Shown in pieces: positions 21,190-32,859 of a DNA stretch of 64,000 nucleotides. Where the stretch lies: positions 81,115,118 to 81,179,117 of the forward strand of contig NC_080172.1 of the NCBI RefSeq assembly GCF_950295315.1. The letters are read 5' to 3'. The notes beneath the pieces were generated by a model. The model saw only the letters and a list, made by a program, of their open reading frames with translations, was not told the origin of the DNA and did not search any database. Source of the DNA: Erinaceus europaeus (Eukaryota; Chordata; Mammalia; Eulipotyphla; Erinaceidae). The position numbers were made by a program, and so were the translations under genes. The stretch's first letter is position 1, and each line of letters opens with the position of its first letter.

Positions 21190-22867
21190 CATAAACTTTA
21201 TAACTAAATATATCTAAATTTTAAACTTGACAACTGATTTTAGAAAACTAAGTTAATTTTCTGATGCCTGTTTGACCACATGCAAAAATGTGAATGACAT
21301 ATAGTATAAAGATTGAAAATTGTATGTGTTTATGTTGGTTAGTTCAGATTTTGATTCATTAAATGCCCAACAGGTACTTGTTTTAGAATTATTTTTGTCA
21401 CTTTTAAGCATGTCTGTCTATCCATCCATGCAGCTAGAAAAATATTAATTATATGATTGTAATTAATGTAATATTAATGGTGAGTCTTTGTTGCACATAT
21501 CCTAATATTAATTTTCCCATAGATGGTCCATTGAAATTAAGCACTTCATTTTTCTTCCTGAAAGGAAAATATAGCATAAGCTTTTTAAAGCTATGTAAAA
21601 GCCTTAAAACCTTCACTTAATGACTTGAGTTTTTGAGACATGGTAACAATGATAAAAAACGTACATACATTCCAGGTAGCATGCACTTATAATTGAATTT
21701 TTCAAACTTGCAATTTCTTTAAGTTTCTATCTTGTGTTGCTGCACTAACAATATTTTACATACTATCGTTTGTCTATATAATATGTCCTTATTTATTTAT
21801 TGACAACTGAGAGAAGAAAATATAGTTTGCCAATTTGAGGGAATTAGCACTTAGGTAAATAGAAATCAAACAAAACAAACAAAAAAATCCCCTCAAAACC
21901 CACAGTGGAAACAAGATTATTAAAGTGCAAATGTACTGTGATTATTTATTTTGACCAACATATGAGTTTAATTATTTATGATAATAGTACACTTACAAAT
22001 GTACTCTAGACTATTTTGTAGAGTAATGAACTTTTAGTGATATTAGCAGACGGTGTATTACTCTGCTAGCCTATCCTTTGAGAAGCTAGATATAATATCT
22101 AATTTTTAAGTGATAATTGTGTTTGATCCTTAGTAAGCTTTGAGTGTATGCTAGTTTTCCGTTTTCTATCTCAATTACTCTGTTTTCACTTTATGCTTCC
22201 ATATTTGTATGTGTGAATTATGCATAACTAAGTGAAATTGATCTTAAGATATACAGATATTTGTAATAAAAGTTCATGGATTCATGTTCTTAACTCATAG
22301 ATGTTTCTCACTGCGAGTAGTATAGTTTATTGTTTCTATGACTATTCTGTCCTGGTGGAGAAAAAGGAGTGGAGAAATTATGATGCTTCTTTCTCATCGG
22401 TTCTATTGAGTACCCTCTCCTTGAATAAAGTGCTGGCTACATTTGCACGTGCTCATTAAGTAATGTTCAAAATACCTTTAGGTACAAATAACCTCTTTGT
22501 GTGAAGGTAATAATTTGTAATCATCATGGAAATCATCATTAGGAAATGTTTACTGCTGCTACTGCTGCTTGTGTTCTATTACTTATAAACAGATGCTCTA
22601 TTGAGACTCATGGTTTTTGCATCTTCTCCCTAATGAAGTTCCTCCTTCACATGCCTCATTTGTGTCCTTTACTCTTACCATCACCAGTCAGTCTACCCAT
22701 GTGGATTCTACTTCGGAGATCTGGGGGTTTTATTATTCAGCTTTCTATAACTATGATAGGAGAAACTTGCAGTCTCCAAAAATTTATTGAACGATAAACG
22801 GAAGCAGGTTAACAGAAGTCATGTGGCTGACCTTTATCTACCACTGGGAGATAATACTGTAAATAAA

Positions 22868-22870
<3 letters not shown>
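21190..22870. other. Unassigned AT-rich stretch
   Basis: No gene or repeat was recognised. The 83-codon plus frame at 22546-22797 lacks coding features. Confidence 0.5.

Positions 22871-22876
<6 letters not shown>

Positions 22877-22907
<31 letters not shown>
22877..22907. repeat. (TA)n microsatellite
   Basis: About 15 TA units. Confidence 0.95.
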
Positions 22908-22911
<4 letters not shown>

Positions 22912-23372
22912 GCATTTTAGTGTGTAACTTTATTGAGGCATTCCATGATTTACTGTTCAATGTAGGAAGGCTTATCATGTAACTTAGCTGTGGGATTCCC
23001 TGATTTGCTGTGAAGCACTGTAGGCCTTTATCATGTAACTATTATGAAAGCCTTGGCAAGGACATGGTTAGGGTTTTGCAGAGCCCATTAAGAATGACTG
23101 ACATGCTTTTATCAAATGGACCAAAGCAGATTCTGTCTAGAAAACACAATTGCTATTCCCAGCATCTGAAAATTCAGTAATTTAAATTTATTCTTCACAC
23201 ATATCTTAATAGTAACATATATGCCTACTTTCTCTTTTTACTATCATTTTACATATATATATATATTCTATAGTAAATTACTATCTATAACAATTTTCTA
23301 AATATATTAAATTGCTGTTATAGTCTGACATTCATTTTGTAGATGTTAAATTATTTTTAAAGAGACATTACA

Positions 23373-23503
23373 GTGCTCACTTTAGCAGAATAATCTAAAA
23401 TTGGAACAATACAGAGACAATTAGTGTGGCCTTGGACAAGGATGATATGCAAATTCATGAAGCATTTATGTTTTTAAAAAGAAAAAAATGAAGACAAAAA
23501 TAA
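23373..23503 (+). pseudogene. U6 snRNA retropseudogene
   Basis: gtgctcactttagcagaata, aaaattggaacaatacagag, gatgatatgcaaattcatga and agcatttatg follow the U6 spliceosomal RNA in order over its full length (about 103 nt), with many substitutions. An A-rich tail follows. A perfect 14-bp TSD, AAAGAGACATTACA, flanks it at 23359-23372 and 23504-23517. This is L1-mediated retroposition of a Pol III transcript. No upstream U6 promoter elements are seen, so it should be inactive. Confidence 0.92.
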
Positions 23504-23857
23504 AAAGAGACATTACATATAACTAGAACAGTAGCACATTAAGCCACATAAAATGTAGAAACTTCTCATTTTATGTTAGGCCCAGATTTAAATCCTTCAG
23601 AGCTTCCTCTTGCTACTAGAATTAGATCAAAACCCCATAATCTGGGTCATGGGGCCTTATAAATTATGTTACTGTCTCTTATGATGGTAAGGCCACTAGA
23701 TGGAAAGGAACTATCCTCCAAATATGGACTACATCCCCGAGTACTACAATTTCCGACTTTTGTTATTAATGACACAATAATTAAGAAGGTTTTAAGCAAT
23801 TTTTGTTAATCGAACACTTGTGTCTTCACTTACTCCTGACTTGATTGTTAATTTCTT

Positions 23858-25110
23858 TTTTACTTTGATGCTTTTAATTTTTTTATTTATAAATTTTAAT
23901 TGTTATTTATAAAAATTTTATTTATTTATATTTTATTAAATTATGTTTAATTTATTATTAAAATTTACTTATTTATAAAAAAACATTGACAAAACCATAG
24001 GATAAGAGGGTTACAACTTCACACAGTTTCCACCACCAGACCTCTGAATCCCATCCCCTCCCCTGATAGCTTTCCTATTCTTTAACCCTCTGGGAGTATG
24101 GACCCAAGATCATTGTGGGATGCAGAAGGTTGAAGGTCTGGCTTCTGTAATTGCTTCCCACTGCACATGGGCGTTGACAGGTCGATCCATACTCCCAGTC
24201 TGTCTCTCTCTTTCCCTAATAGGGAAGGGCTCTGGGGAAGCAGAGCTCCAAGGCACATTGGTGGGGTTGTCTGTCCAGGGAAGTCTGGTCGCATCCTGCT
24301 AGCATCTGGAACCTGGTGGCTGAAAGAGAATTAACATACAAAGCCAAACAAATTGTTGAACAATCATGGACCTAAAGGCTGGAATAGTGCAAATGAAGAG
24401 TTGGGGGGGTCCTTCATTTTGTAGATAACTAGTAGGCATATTTTAGTTATATTTCAAAGGGCCTGTAGCTATACTAGTTTTATTTTATTTTATTTATTTT
24501 ATTTTTGTTTGTTTCTTTTTTGCCTGAGCCTGAAATCTGATATGCAGGTGAATCCTAATTATTGTCCAGGGAGATGATGTCATGGCGGGGAAAAGGACCA
24601 GAAAACTGGATCAGGGAAGAGAGTAGCTCCCTAATATGGGAAAGGACTGCAAAAGTTGAGTAAAGGCAAGAGACTGCCATACTTTAATGATGACTCTTTA
24701 GTCACTATCAGGCCATCCCATCAGCTGGGGCCTAATCAGGGAGTCCTGAGTCTCCCAAACAGACATGATGGGCCTAGACCTCAAATAAATCCCTCTCTCC
24801 ATTGTTTCTGGTCATCTCTATCAGGAACAACAAAATAGACCCCTTTCTGGGCCCCCATAGGACCTTGCCCTCAACCTGGATCAACAATGGTAGAGAATGT
24901 TCCATCCTCCGAAGGGAGGCTGGACAACATACTCTATGCTACACCTGGGGAAGATGGGCCGATACTGGGACAGCATGGAATGTTCCTACTCATGACCACA
25001 GAATGTGAGCTCAGATCTAGAGGGATGTAGAGGTCACACAGGTTCCTAAGCTAATTATGGGCCCCAGATCACATCAAATTGATGGGGTTTACAGTAATAT
25101 GTATACCCCT
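23858..25110. mobile_element. L1 3'UTR copy with 5' inversion (twin-priming structure)
   Basis: The left part (to about 24655) is in minus orientation, matching the 3'UTR of the copy at 58440. The right part (about 24660-25110) is in plus orientation, matching 52180-52280. A perfect 17-bp TSD, TTGATTGTTAATTTCTT, flanks the whole at 23841-23857 and 25111-25127. A 5' segment inverted relative to the 3' segment between one pair of TSDs is the signature of twin priming. AT-rich sequence at 23870-23980 contains the tail. Confidence 0.88.
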
Positions 25111-25309
25111 TTGATTGTTAATTTCTTGAGAATATAAAGTTATTTTTAGAAATTCTTTAACTGTTTATGCCCAGTATCAATTTTCAATGAGTTTACAAAT
25201 TTGAAACATTAAGTGCTTATACTAAATGAATAAATATACTCAGAACTGAAATCAAGGCAGTTAAATAACTTGAGACATCCCATCTATATTTTCCCTTGAC
25301 ATACTGAAT

Positions 25310-25620
25310 AGTTATTTATATAATCATAAGTTGATAAGACTATAGTTTTACACCATTCTTATCACCAAAGGTCTGTGTCCCTACCTCCACCCTCCTACAA
25401 TGGCTCTGAAAATCTACCCTTCCCCTCACAGTCTCTTTTGGTGCAATACTCCAAATCCAGTTGGAGTTCTGTTTTGTGTTTCCCTTTCTATTCTTATTTC
25501 TTAATTTTTGTTTCTTAGTGGAATCATCCAATATTCATCATTCACTTTCTGACTTATATCGCATGACATGACTCCTTCAAGCTCCATACAAGATAGGGAG
25601 AAGACAGTGAATTTATTATT
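25310..25620 (-). mobile_element. L1 3' end, minus strand, old
   Basis: cacagtctcttttggtgcaatactccaaat, ccagttggagttctgttttg and a tttctgacttatatcgcatga end correspond to the 3'UTR/ORF2 junction block at 20300-20460 and 59640-59860. Confidence 0.75.
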
Positions 25621-26722
25621 AATAATAGATGTGTGGTCTAGAATATTCCCAGCTGTGATCATAGACTATGAGCTCAGTCTGACACATTCAGAGGTTACAC
25701 AGTCTCCCATCTTAAATGTGAATATATAATGGGTCCTGTGTCAGATTTATAGGGGTAAACAGTTAACTGTATTTATATACTTTATGTTTGGAAGCTACTC
25801 TCTGCCCTAATGCAGCTTTCTAGCCCTGTTCTCAACTCTGACTACATCTTCCCAGACAATATTTTTAGTCCACCTTCATGTTAGCTTTCAAGCTCAAGCA
25901 TAAACTACAAAAGTCATGGGCTCCTTAGAACATAACTAAAATAGACTTTCTAGCTTCTCCCCATCCCAATATGCCTAGCCAAATCTGTTCAATCCTACTT
26001 TTTGATTCCTGTTTACTAAACATTTTTCCTTGCTTTATATCATACTGCCTTTCAGTTACCAAGTTGCAGATGCTATCATTATTCCAGTCTGACCTCTATG
26101 GGCTAACAAGCTCACCAATGTGTCCCAGAACCTCACCTTTCCAGAGCCCTAGCGCATTAGGAAAAGATAGAAACAGGCTGGACTTTTGGATCAGCCTGTC
26201 AACACCCATGTCCAGTGGAGAAGCAATTACAGAAGCCAAAACTCCCACCTTCTGTGGAAATTCCAAAAGGAATTTTGGTTCAAATTCCCAGGGGGGGAGA
26301 AATGATAGAGAAAGATGGCCAGACGGCTCTGACCTCCAATTATTCATTAATTGTAGAGAGAAGAAGAAAAAGGACATTCAGAAATAGTAATAGATGTAGG
26401 TGTGGCTTAGAAAGGAAGAGAAGGCAGAACCATATATGAGATCAAAGGAATGGAATAGGTGGGGATCTTTCAGGCAAAACAACGATTATGTAGATAGGCC
26501 AAACAGTGATTATGTAGTATCAGGAATGCAGAGTGGTTTGTGAGCCCTGTGGAACTCAACCACATCCTCACAATTTCCTGACAGTCAACCTACATCTGTG
26601 ACCTTGGGAAACCTACTATAATTTCCAATGGAGAGAACTCTGGTGTGGGGAACAGGGTGGAATTATACCCCTGTTATCTTATAATTTTGTAAAGCAGTAC
26701 TAAATCACTAATAAGAAATGCA
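25621..26722 (+). mobile_element. L1 3'UTR copy, plus strand, interrupted
   Basis: Matches the 52180-52950 copy in order: gactatgagctcagtctgac, agcttctccccatcccaata, ccaatgtgtcccagaacctc and aagcaattacagaagccaaa. The terminal block (ctctggtgtggggaacaggg, acccctgttatcttataatt) appears at 26640-26720. About 300 bp at 26310-26620 has no counterpart in the other copies and is either an insertion or a subfamily difference. Confidence 0.75.
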
Positions 26723-27014
26723 AACAAAATTTCTTGAGAGTAGTAGCCATTTCTTATTCTTCTTTGTTAACCTAGTATTTAGCACAGTATACTAAAGTAC
26801 TTTGTGACTATTTGAACATTTTTAAGTAAGAATAAAGCTAAAACATTTGGAATTTTTTTAACTCATTGCACTTGTTTATGCTTCCATATGGTTTTGCTCA
26901 TACCATTACCTCCGCTTATATGATGTGTTTCCCATTTCATCCACTGACTAACTCCTATTCTTAAACTGGCATTGGAATGACTTTTTCGGAACCCTCTTCT
27001 AGTATAGATCTTAT

Positions 27015-27200
27015 TATTGTTTTTAAAATTCTTTTTCAAATTTATCATGGGATAGAGACAGAGAAAAATTGAGAGGGTATGGAAGACTGAAGGAAAGAAA
27101 CAGAGAGACACCACTCGTGAAGCTTTCCTCGTGCCAGTAGGGACTAGGGGCTTAAACCTAGGTCCTTGCATGCTTAATTAGGTACACCACTGCCTGCCCC
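27015..27200 (-). mobile_element. tRNA-derived SINE, short form, minus strand
   Basis: The plus strand reads a T-rich start, gggatagagacagagaaaaattgagagggt, a ctcgtgaagctttcctcgtg body, then cctaggtccttgcatgctta and accactgcctgcccc at the head. Confidence 0.8.
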
Positions 27201-27504
27201 CCTTGTACTGGTCTTTATCAATTATCAAACCTAATTCTAATCAATTTATGTGACTAACACTCTTTTTCACACTTTTAGTAAAAGAACCTAATTCCTCATT
27301 TTTGCCAGGTGAGCATGAGTGGCATTTTAATTCAATGAATAATCTCAGTTAATTGTGGTCAATAAGCATATTTATTGTGACAACAAATAACATAATATGC
27401 TAGAACGCTTCCAAGGAAATTGTTGTTTTAATTGACAGGAAGAAAGAAATATATAAAAGAACAGTATAAAACTCAGATTAAGTGAGATAAAACTACTAAG
27501 GAGA

Positions 27505-27745
27505 TGGTGTATCAGAGGCAGTGTAGCATGGTAAATATACCAAAGGATTTGGAAACATGACTGCATGGGTACAAGTTCTGACTTCTTAGTTTCTGTGAGA
27601 CTTTAGGCTGGTTACTTACTAACTCTGCATCTGAGTTTCTGTATCTGAAAAATGTGGATTATAATTTTACCTGCTTCATTCAATTTTTAAAGATTGTACT
27701 AAACAGATATGAGATGCTAAGTATCTAATATGGAAAATATTATGT
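27505..27745 (+). mobile_element. MIR SINE, near full length
   Basis: gcagtgtagcatggtaaata, aacatgactgcatgggtaca (box B area), ggctggttacttactaactc, ctgagtttctgtatctgaaa and aatgtggattataattttac follow the MIR consensus order from the tRNA head through the core. Confidence 0.85.
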
Positions 27746-27749
27746 GAGT

Positions 27750-28330
27750 ACTAGTTATATTATTATGCACACTTTTCCCTGTGTCTTAGCAAATTTTTCT
27801 TTAATGATTCTAAGCATCTTTATTGGGGATTTAATTTCTACAGCATTTTCTAGATGGATACTATTGACTTAAATGTCATTAATTAGCAGTATAGAAACAG
27901 GTGACATTTACAAAGGTAAGATGAAATTTAATGAGCCCAACAGTTAATAGGATTCTTTAATCTTGATGCTTTGATTGGATTTGATTGGAATCTGCTGAAC
28001 ATTGATTTCATTCTTATATCTCTGCTTAGAAAATCTGTTCTATTTCTATTCTTTTTTTAATTCAGATTAAGATATCATAGAAAATGCATACTATAGCTAC
28101 CATCTCATGGGAAAATGAAAGTTTTATGATGGCAAAAAATTATTGGGGAATTCTTTGCTGGTCTATATAGAATAAATCAATAGTCTATTAAAATCATCAT
28201 TAGCCATAGTCCTAAATTCCTTAAATGAAGCTAAGGTCAAAAATATGTATCTATAAAGTACGTGTTTTAGAATTTACAGATTTGCTAAAATAATGTTTAT
28301 GTTAATTTATTTTTCTTAGTTGCAATTGTT
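27750..28330. other. Unassigned AT-rich stretch
   Basis: Nothing recognised. Confidence 0.5.
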
Positions 28331-28389
28331 CACAGTACTCTTTTCAAGGATGAGCCTCTCCTAATAGGCACATTAAAATTTTCTTGTAA

Positions 28390-28830
28390 TCACTTACTAG
28401 CAGGGAAATTTGAAGCAAAGCTATAGATGATATACCTACCACCTCACATCTGTAAGAATGACTTACATCACAAATATCAGAAATAACAAGTTTTGGTGAG
28501 GATGTGGAAAGAAAAAAGGAGAAAAAGCAACCTTGGTGCACTATTGAGAATATAAGACTATGAAAAACAGCATAGAGTTTATTCAGGTTGTAAAAATAGA
28601 TATATCATATGGTCCAGCAATATCACTCCAAAGAACACAAAAACACTAACTGAAAAGACATATGTACTACTATATTTGCTACATGCAATTGCCTAAATAT
28701 GGAAATAACCCAAGTAGCTAATGACAGATGAGTACATAAGGAAGATTTAGTGTCTATGAACAACAGAAAGTTTTTATAATAAAATGAGTTTTTAAAGAAT
28801 AAAAATGAATTTACTAAGAGAATAAATATA
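28390..28830 (+). mobile_element. Old L1 ORF2 3' portion
   Basis: accacctcacatctgtaaga, tggtgaggatgtggaaagaa, accttggtgcactattgaga, tatcatatggtccagcaata and aataacccaagtagctaatg are in the order of the last ORF2 section of older mammalian L1s. No open frame survives. Confidence 0.85.
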
Positions 28831-28955
28831 GCAGGGAAATTGCTCAGCAGTTGGGAACAGGACTTGTATGCATATGGTCCTCGGTTCATTCTCCAGCACT
28901 GTATATGTCAGTGCTAAGCAATGCTTTAGTCTTTCTCCTATATAAAAACAAATAC
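28830..28955 (+). mobile_element. Second SINE type
   Basis: gggaaattgctcagcagttggg, tcggttcattctccagcact and gtcagtgctaagcaatgctt show the head, box B and tail blocks of the type. Inserted at the end of the L1 fragment. Confidence 0.6.
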
Positions 28956-28994
28956 ATCATTGAGATACTTGAAAAATATTTTTTGTACAAGTTC

Positions 28995-29200
28995 TTAGGC
29001 CAGCAAAATAGTTCACCTGGGTACTGTGCTTGCTTTGCCATGCACATGACCCAGGATCTAGCCTGATCCTCACTGTACCGAAGGAATCTTCAGTGCTTTG
29101 GTATCTTTCCCACTCGCCCCCACACACTCTCTCTTTCTGTTTCTTTATTTCTATCAAATAAGTCAGCCCAGAGGGGTGAAGCCATGGTGATGACAAAAAA
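28995..29200 (+). mobile_element. Second SINE type
   Basis: ggccagcaaaatagttcacctggg, catgcacatgacccaggatc, cttcagtgctttggtatctt and a ctctctctttctgtttcttt pyrimidine tract. Confidence 0.65.
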
Positions 29201-29234
29201 AAAATGTTCTCATTGCAAGAAAAAAATATTTTTG

Positions 29235-29370
29235 TAACCATGTGTGGTGACAGATGTTAATTAGGCTTACTGTCATTTTGCAATGTATACAAATATTGAA
29301 TCATTATGTTGTACACTTGAAACTAATGTAATGTTATATGGTAATTACATTTCAGTAAGAACTCATTTAA
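29235..29370 (+). mobile_element. L1 3' terminal sequence
   Basis: tgttgtacacttgaaactaa, tgtaatgttatatggtaatt and acatttcagtaa match the classic 3' terminus of older mammalian L1 subfamilies. Probably the end of the L1 at 28390, separated by the SINE insertions. Confidence 0.85.
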
Positions 29371-30640
29371 AAATGTTTTACTGTACTTTTCATCACGATG
29401 CTGGGAACCTTTGCTTTCTTCAACCCCCACCCCAAATAAATTAAACATCATAACAAATTTAAACATTTATAATAATATATTGGTGCTAACATTTAAATCA
29501 TATTGCAGATAGATGACTGTCCAACAGGATCTCTGTTTTTCTTGTTATGGTAGAGGATCTATAGTATATGCCTCATACTATATATAGTTGTTGCACTTGT
29601 CCAATCAGAGATTATAATTCCATACCCCTTGTATCTAGGTATAGCCCAATGATGAATTTGTTTTGTCAGTAAAATTTATATTTGTCATTTCTAGCCTGTG
29701 ATCTTGATAGGAAGTATATTTTATCCACTTTTTTTTTTCCATTTCTTTTTCCTCCTTCCTACATGAGGTCACTGTACAGAATGTGAAGCACATGCTTAAC
29801 ACACTGCATGTTAGAATGTTTTTGGTTTCAGTTTGAAGCCTGGGGACAGTTTTTTTTTTTCTTGAAAGGGTAATAGGAAATAAAATTTTTAAAGAGAAAT
29901 TCAGGGTCAGTGATGAGAAATAGGAAATAAGGGTAGAACCACCCAAAATGGTAACTATCTTTTTGCTGTGAATTTTCACTCCTATCTGTCTTGAAAAAGG
30001 GGGAAAAAAGTGTTAACAAGTATCTGATTTGAAAAGAGGTGTCCGTGTTTGGTTACCATTGCTAAGAGATAAAACCAAGAAAACCAATTAGATCTCTAAG
30101 TCTTAGAGAAAAAGGCCTTGTCCAAAGATTTAATATTTCTAACTTTTACCTCTCGTGCCTTCCTTTTCTTATTGATCTTTAATACTCTCAGGCTCACTTT
30201 CTTTACCAGTCACCCTAGCAACCCTACTATCCCAGAAGGTCTAAGAATTCTCTTTATGTTTTACACATAACTTAGCTGAGAAAACAAGGCAGCTGGGATT
30301 CCTAACATGAAGAAATTATCTTTTATAAGGGCTAGTTACACTTTTCAGAACAAAGATATTGGACTCAGGATGGGGGTCAATATGAACTGTAAACTGTTTA
30401 TGAAATCTTTGTTCCTATTTGAGATATCCAGACTTGCTGTATAACCAAGTCATCAATGAAATGTACAGATAGTAATGCTTCTGTTATATTCAACTAATTT
30501 TGTCCATTGCAAATACCACAATACTTTTCAAAATTGGTATGGATTTTGAGGTTCAAGAAATGAGCAAAGAGCAAAAGCTGGTGTTTGATGAGTGGGAGGA
30601 ATGATTTTAACAAATCTATCATTTTATCTTAAAGTCATAC
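29371..30640. other. Unassigned AT-rich stretch
   Basis: No gene or repeat was recognised. The 114-codon minus frame at 29635-29979 is AT-driven and lacks features. Confidence 0.5.
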
Positions 30641-30645
30641 TCAGG

Positions 30646-30832
30646 GGTGGGGGAGATAGCATAATGTTTATGCAAACAGACTCTCATGACTAAGGCTCCA
30701 AAGTCCCAGGATCAATCCCCCACACCACCATACGCCAGAACTGAGCAGTTCTCTGGTGTTCCTCTCTGTGTCTCTCTCTGTCTGCATCTCTCTCAAAAAT
30801 AAAATACATAAAATATTTTTTTAAATTTTGAA
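30646..30832 (+). mobile_element. Second SINE type, good copy
   Basis: gggggagatagcataatgtttatgcaaa (box A side), ggctccaaagtcccaggatc and aatcccccacaccaccatac (box B side), agaactgagcagttctctgg, a (tctctg)n tract and an A-rich tail. Used here as the reference for this type. Confidence 0.82.
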
Positions 30833-30834
30833 AA

Positions 30835-31370
30835 AAAGTCATACTCAGGAGCATTAAGTAGAAGTTGGTCAAGCAGAGGCAGCTGAGATAACTAAGCAAT
30901 ATTATAGTTTAATAAATTTCAGAAAAAATACTATTCCATAGAGTTTAGTTTGTTAGATAAAAACTTTAGAAATATTTCAAATGTCTGAAAATGAAAGTGT
31001 TAAGACTGGAAAACAGAGTATTATGTAAATTTTCTGCATGTGTAATCCCAAAATAACTTTTTATTTCCCAGATCCAGTAATTTATATATGAGATTATGGC
31101 ATCCCAATTACTTCTACTCAGTTGATAGCTTGAATACTTTACTTTTATATTAGTAATTGAGATGGCACAACTTAATATCTGAATCATATCATTTTTGCTC
31201 CTTCCCTATAGAAGTTTCCAGTAAGCTTTAGAATAAGTGGATTTGGGGAAAAAATAGCACTTTCACATTTTACTCCCTAGCCAGATTTTTTTTTCAATTT
31301 TAATTTGGATGATCTATTTTGATTTTTTTTTCAGGACAATGGACAAATTTAAGTTGAAATATAGTAAAAA
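30835..31370. other. Unassigned AT-rich stretch
   Basis: Nothing recognised. A weak splice-like pair around 31335-31365 was judged chance. Confidence 0.45.
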
Positions 31371-31371
31371 G

Positions 31372-31682
31372 AAGGGCAGGTGATAACACATTGGGTTAAG
31401 CATACATGGCATGAAGCGTAAAGAAGCCCTAAAAAGATCCTAGTTGGAGACCCTGGTTCTTTACCTGCAGGGGGGTTGCTTCACAAGTGGTGAAGCAGAA
31501 CTGCAGCTGTCTTTCTCTTCCTCTTTCTGTCTTCTTTACTCTCTCGGTTTCTCTCTTTCCTATACAACAACAGTAAAAACAATAAAAGCAATAACAACAA
31601 TAAATGAAAAAAATGGCCACATGGAGCAATGTATTCATAATGCAGGCTCCAAGCCCCAGAGATAACCCTGAAGACAAAAAGT
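31372..31682 (+). mobile_element. tRNA-derived SINE, long form
   Basis: gggcaggtgataacacattgggttaag, a gcttcacaagtggtgaagca body, pyrimidine tract, (caa)n, and the 3' module atggccacatggagcaatgt to ccctgaagacaaa, whose arms have decayed. Confidence 0.87.
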
Positions 31683-31726
31683 AGAATAAAATAAAATAAT
31701 ATATGGTAGAAATAAGACAAAATCAG

Positions 31727-31940
31727 AAGCCAGGTGGTGGTGCACCTGGCTAACCTCACACGTTACCATGAAGGACACAGGTTCAATCCCCCGGTTCCCA
31801 TGTATGGGGGAAAGGGTTGCGAGTGGTGAAGCATAGTTGCAGGTGTCTCTCTGTCTTTCTCCTTATCTGTAACCACTTTCCTCTCTCAATTTCTGGCTGT
31901 CTGTATCCAATAAGTAAATAAAGATAATACAAAAAATTCT
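31727..31940 (+). mobile_element. tRNA-derived SINE, short form
   Basis: gccaggtggtggtgcacctgg head, caggttcaatcccccggttc box B, gagtggtgaagcatagttgc body and a tctggctgtctgtatccaat end with A-rich tail. Resembles the copies at 6806 and 10171. Confidence 0.87.
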
Positions 31941-32032
31941 TTATAAAATAAGTAAATAAGAATAAAATGACAGAAGAATTGAAAAGTAGTAAGATTAAGA
32001 TGAAAGCCTTTATTGACATTCTCTGATTTCAG

Positions 32033-32072
32033 ATAAAACTTTCAAATCCAGTTGATGAGGTGATTGATCTTG
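32033..32072 (+). other. Candidate 40-bp micro-exon
   Basis: Preceded by cattctctgatttcag and followed by the near-ideal donor gtaagt. Only one of three frames is open, the phase-0 frame, reading I-K-L-S-N-P-V-D-E-V-I-D-L and leaving one base of a split codon. It therefore joins in phase with the candidate at 10541-10581. It lies in sequence with no recognised repeat. Gene identity unknown. Confidence 0.33.
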
Positions 32073-32079
32073 GTAAGTC

Positions 32080-32855
32080 ATTTGCCGTATGTAAATCATA
32101 CTTTCTCATAATGAATATAAAATTGTAATATATGTTAAATATACCATACAAAGCTTTACAATCAATTTAAATTAGTTATTAGCATTACTATTATAAAAAA
32201 GTATAATGAAAAAATACCTTGTACCATTCATATACAATTGATGGTTTTAAACTTCCAAAAGACTAGAAGCAAAATACTCTTTCCTCTCCCTCCTCTCTTG
32301 CATATTCTTTGCACACAGCACTCTCCTTTTTTTTTCTCCATCTCTAGTATGATAATGTAGTTCTAAGTGCCATCATAGTTTAGTTTTGCTCTTTGAATTA
32401 CATATACATCCTTTAATGTGCTAAATTGCATTACAGCTTTTTAAAATATGTACTGTCCTCTTGCTTTTCAAATCCTTCTCAAATCCCCAGATAATTGCAT
32501 CATCCAGGTATTATCTTGACTTTTACTCAGTTTAAGATGGAATATAGATGGAATTGATTTTCTGTAGATATGTCACCCCTTTATTCAAAATTATCTAGTG
32601 ATTTAACATGTGAAGTCATGAGTACAGTAAGATGATCAAAAATGTTATATTTACTTTTCATTCTTTCTTCATTTTTTTCAATATCATCTTGGTTAATTAG
32701 TTTGTTTTGTTTGCTGCCATGAATGCAGTGTGTCACTGTTATTCTCATTTCTAACTATTGGATTTTCTTCTATTTTACATTAATCTTCTGTTATGGCCAT
32801 GCCTATTGCATTCCTCCTATCCTAGATGACTCTTTTTAATAGTGAATCTGTTCTA
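32080..32855. other. Unassigned AT-rich stretch
   Basis: Nothing recognised downstream of the candidate micro-exon. Confidence 0.5.
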
Positions 32856-32859
32856 TTAT

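Noticed and set aside
29635..29979. 114-codon minus-strand frame
   Set aside because: Lysine/phenylalanine-rich from homopolymer tracts; nothing recognisable.
31335..31365. Possible third micro-exon after ttttttcag
   Set aside because: Weak donor (gtaaaa) and only about 29 bp, in AT-rich DNA; chance is likely.
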